Assembly: GCA_031271065.1 (NCBI GenBank)
Contig: JAISWP010000092.1
Location: forward strand, 1-8,139
DNA length: 8,139 nt
DNA from: Synergistaceae bacterium
GTDB lineage: Bacteria; Synergistota; Synergistia; Synergistales; Synergistaceae
Direction: 5' to 3'
Shown here piece by piece: positions 6,503 to 8,139 of the stretch. Under the pieces are notes generated by a model, which worked only from the letters and a program-made list of their open reading frames with translations, had not been told where the DNA came from and searched no databases. The number at the start of each line of letters is the position of its first letter. The first letter of the stretch is position 1. Position numbers and translations under genes: made by a program.

Positions 6503-8139
6503 TTGCCGACGCTCGAATGGATTGGCAAGGACAAAGTTATCAATCATCATCAGGACGTGCCGTACCGCGCCCTCGAACATAAATATACGTTCATGGGCGG
6601 CGGCGTCAGCGGCGATGAGATAGCGGATGGCAATAAAATCATCAGGGGCGACAACTTGGCTGCGCTGAAGTCGCTTTTGCCTCAGTACGAGGGGAAAATC
6701 AAGTGCGTTTACATCGACCCGCCGTACAACACCGGCAACGAAGGCTGGGTTTACAACGACAACGTGAATGACCCGAAGATAAAGAAATGGCTGAACCAGG
6801 TCGTAGGCAAAGAGGGCGAGGATTTGAGCCGCCACGACAAGTGGCTCTGCATGATGTACCCGAGGCTGAAATTATTGCAACGGCTTTTGTCTGACGATGG
6901 GGTGATTTTTATCAGCATAGATGATACGGAATGTATGAGCCTTAAATTCATATGCGATGAGATATTTGGCACCACATGTTTCGTCGCCGATATTTCCTGG
7001 CAGAGGACTTATTCTACGCGCAATGATTCAAAGGGTATTGTTAGGGAAGTCGAGCATATTCTGGTTTTCAGCAAGCACACTGACTGGCAACCTGATAAAC
7101 TACCACGGACTAAGAAAATGAACTCCACATACAAAAATCCAGATAATGAAACCCGCCCATGGGCAAGCGACAACCCGTTTGCTCCTGGTGCTGCCACTCA
7201 CCAAGGTATGGTGTATGCGGTTCAGCATCCATTCACGGGTGCAATAATATACCCTAGTAACAGTCAATGCTGGCGTTATCAGCAAGATACGATGCTCGAA
7301 ATTATGCGTGGCTGGTGTGAGTATGAACTGCGTGATTTACAAGACGCCAAAGCGCGTGCCAAAGTTTGCGGAGTGCCTGAAAGCGAAGTGCGACGAGGCG
7401 TAATGGGAATTGTCCTGTCTAAATCGCTTGAAGAGTCAGCCGCACAAGCTCAAAAGATATACAACCGAGGGCAATGGCCGAAATTTTACTTTACCAAACA
7501 GGGAAAAGGTGGGATCCGTAGAAAGACATTCCTTGAAAACGTGGGCGGAAAAGTCGTAACGAACTTTTGGGCGTATGCAGATACTGGGCATACGGATGAA
7601 GCGAAAAAGGGAATGCTAGCGATTTTCGACGGTATAGCCACCTTTGATACACCAAAACCTACCCGATTGATTCAGCGGATTCTTGAAATCTGCCCTGATA
7701 AAGATGTACTTGTTCTCGATTCTTTCGCCGGTTCCGGCACAACTGCTCACGCTGTATTGAACCTGAACAAGCGGGGCGGCGGGGACAGGAAATTTATCCT
7801 GGTTGAGATGGAGGACTACGCCGAGAGCATAACCGCGGAGCGCGTGCGCCGCGTCATCGACGGCTACGCCGATGTGGAAGGAACAGGCGGGAGTTTCGGT
7901 TTTTACGAATTGGGCGAGCCGATGATCCTTGAAGACGGCAATCTGAACGAAAATATTCCATTAGAGCTTATACGCGAGTATGTTTTTTACATGGAGACGG
8001 AGCTGCCATTGCCGGAAACGCCAGAACGCGTGGTCTCGGGTCAGGGAAATTCCTACTATCTCGGAAGGAACTCGAACACGGATTATTATTTTTACTATGA
8101 GCGCGACCGTATAACGACGCTCGATAGGGCGTTTTTGGG
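6503..8139 (+). CDS. mod: Type III restriction-modification adenine methyltransferase (Mod), 3' partial
   Basis: An open frame of 545 codons to the window edge with no stop. It is an S-adenosylmethionine-dependent N6-adenine DNA methyltransferase of the beta class: the catalytic motif DPPYNTGNEGW (residues 72-82) comes before the AdoMet motif DSFAGSGTTAHAVL (406-419). HDKWLCMMYPRLKLLQRLL and SDDGVIFISIDD (about 111-141) are the usual type III/Mod segments, and the region between about 150 and 390 should hold the target-recognition domain. LPTLEWIGKDKVINHHQDVP at the start matches the usual beginning of this family (MPTLEWIGK), which selects the TTG at 6503, with GGGGTG 8 nt upstream. The frame is also open back to a GTG at 6446 (AGGGGG 8 nt before it), which would add 19 residues unlike the family. 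Full-length relatives are about 600-680 residues, so some 60-130 are missing. A res gene for the helicase-nuclease usually follows; it would lie outside the window. Confidence 0.92.
   Translation, partial: MPTLEWIGKDKVINHHQDVPYRALEHKYTFMGGGVSGDEIADGNKIIRGDNLAALKSLLPQYEGKIKCVYIDPPYNTGNEGWVYNDNVNDPKIKKWLNQVVGKEGEDLSRHDKWLCMMYPRLKLLQRLLSDDGVIFISIDDTECMSLKFICDEIFGTTCFVADISWQRTYSTRNDSKGIVREVEHILVFSKHTDWQPDKLPRTKKMNSTYKNPDNETRPWASDNPFAPGAATHQGMVYAVQHPFTGAIIYPSNSQCWRYQQDTMLEIMRGWCEYELRDLQDAKARAKVCGVPESEVRRGVMGIVLSKSLEESAAQAQKIYNRGQWPKFYFTKQGKGGIRRKTFLENVGGKVVTNFWAYADTGHTDEAKKGMLAIFDGIATFDTPKPTRLIQRILEICPDKDVLVLDSFAGSGTTAHAVLNLNKRGGGDRKFILVEMEDYAESITAERVRRVIDGYADVEGTGGSFGFYELGEPMILEDGNLNENIPLELIREYVFYMETELPLPETPERVVSGQGNSYYLGRNSNTDYYFYYERDRITTLDRAFL

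Noticed and set aside
6304..7285. Minus-strand open frames opposite the methyltransferase gene and its leader
   Set aside because: The plus strand carries an unbroken 545-codon frame with methyltransferase motifs, and the frame at 6304-6543 also covers the terminator hairpin; no ribosome binding site or family match.
1..8139. CRISPR arrays, insertion sequences and rRNA/tRNA genes
   Set aside because: No regularly spaced repeats, transposase motifs, terminal inverted repeats around a gene, or RNA gene signatures were seen on either strand.

Overview
The window (8139 bases, GC-rich with patches of lower GC) looks like chromosomal DNA from an anaerobic bacterium that has bacterial microcompartments, flagellar or type IV chemotaxis receptors and a type III-like restriction-modification gene. 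Isoleucine is often encoded by ATA in the metabolic genes and in the intact receptor. Together with the gene set and the receptor style this would fit Synergistota (Synergistes/Cloacibacillus-like), but that is a weak inference: no marker gene is present.

Region 1 (1-2794, plus strand) is the 3' end of a bacterial microcompartment (BMC) operon. It holds a CoA-acylating aldehyde dehydrogenase of the PduP/EutE family (5' end outside the window), a PduS/RnfC-like flavin and iron-sulfur protein, and a PduT-type tandem-BMC shell protein with the pore cysteine that carries a [4Fe-4S] cluster in known PduT. In characterised systems the dehydrogenase turns the aldehyde made in the compartment into acyl-CoA and NADH. 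PduS is an electron-transfer/cobalamin reductase, and PduT is the shell protein thought to pass electrons or hold an Fe-S cluster across the shell. The order P-S-T, with small gaps of 22 and 30 nt and a good ribosome binding site before each gene, indicates one transcript. No alcohol dehydrogenase (pduQ) lies between P and S. The substrate of the compartment cannot be read from this window.

Region 2 (2881-4146, minus strand) is a decayed methyl-accepting chemotaxis protein (MCP) gene with its own strong terminator. Its coding content is spread over all three minus frames. The sensor part is joined directly to the distal half of the signalling hairpin, with the second membrane helix, the HAMP domain and the proximal half of the hairpin missing. 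The amino-terminal membrane helix is not recognisable either.

Region 3 (4147-4517) is a 371-nt divergent intergenic region. It holds a perfect 19-nt palindrome, a plausible sigma70 promoter, a second inverted repeat and an 18-codon candidate leader ORF with the best Shine-Dalgarno sequence in the region.

Region 4 (4518-6361, plus strand) is an intact 587-residue MCP (4-helix-type periplasmic sensor, HAMP, signalling hairpin), closed by a textbook intrinsic terminator.

Region 5 (6362-8139, plus strand) begins with a consensus -10 box and holds the first 545 codons of a beta-class adenine DNA methyltransferase of the type III Mod family. It runs off the right end, so any partner Res helicase-nuclease would lie just outside. 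Its middle part, the likely target-recognition region, is clearly AT-richer than its ends. I found no CRISPR array, tRNA, rRNA or insertion sequence, and nothing here that I can defend as a wholly new system. The least ordinary parts are the dismantled receptor gene, the leader ORF in front of the intact receptor, and the mosaic methyltransferase.
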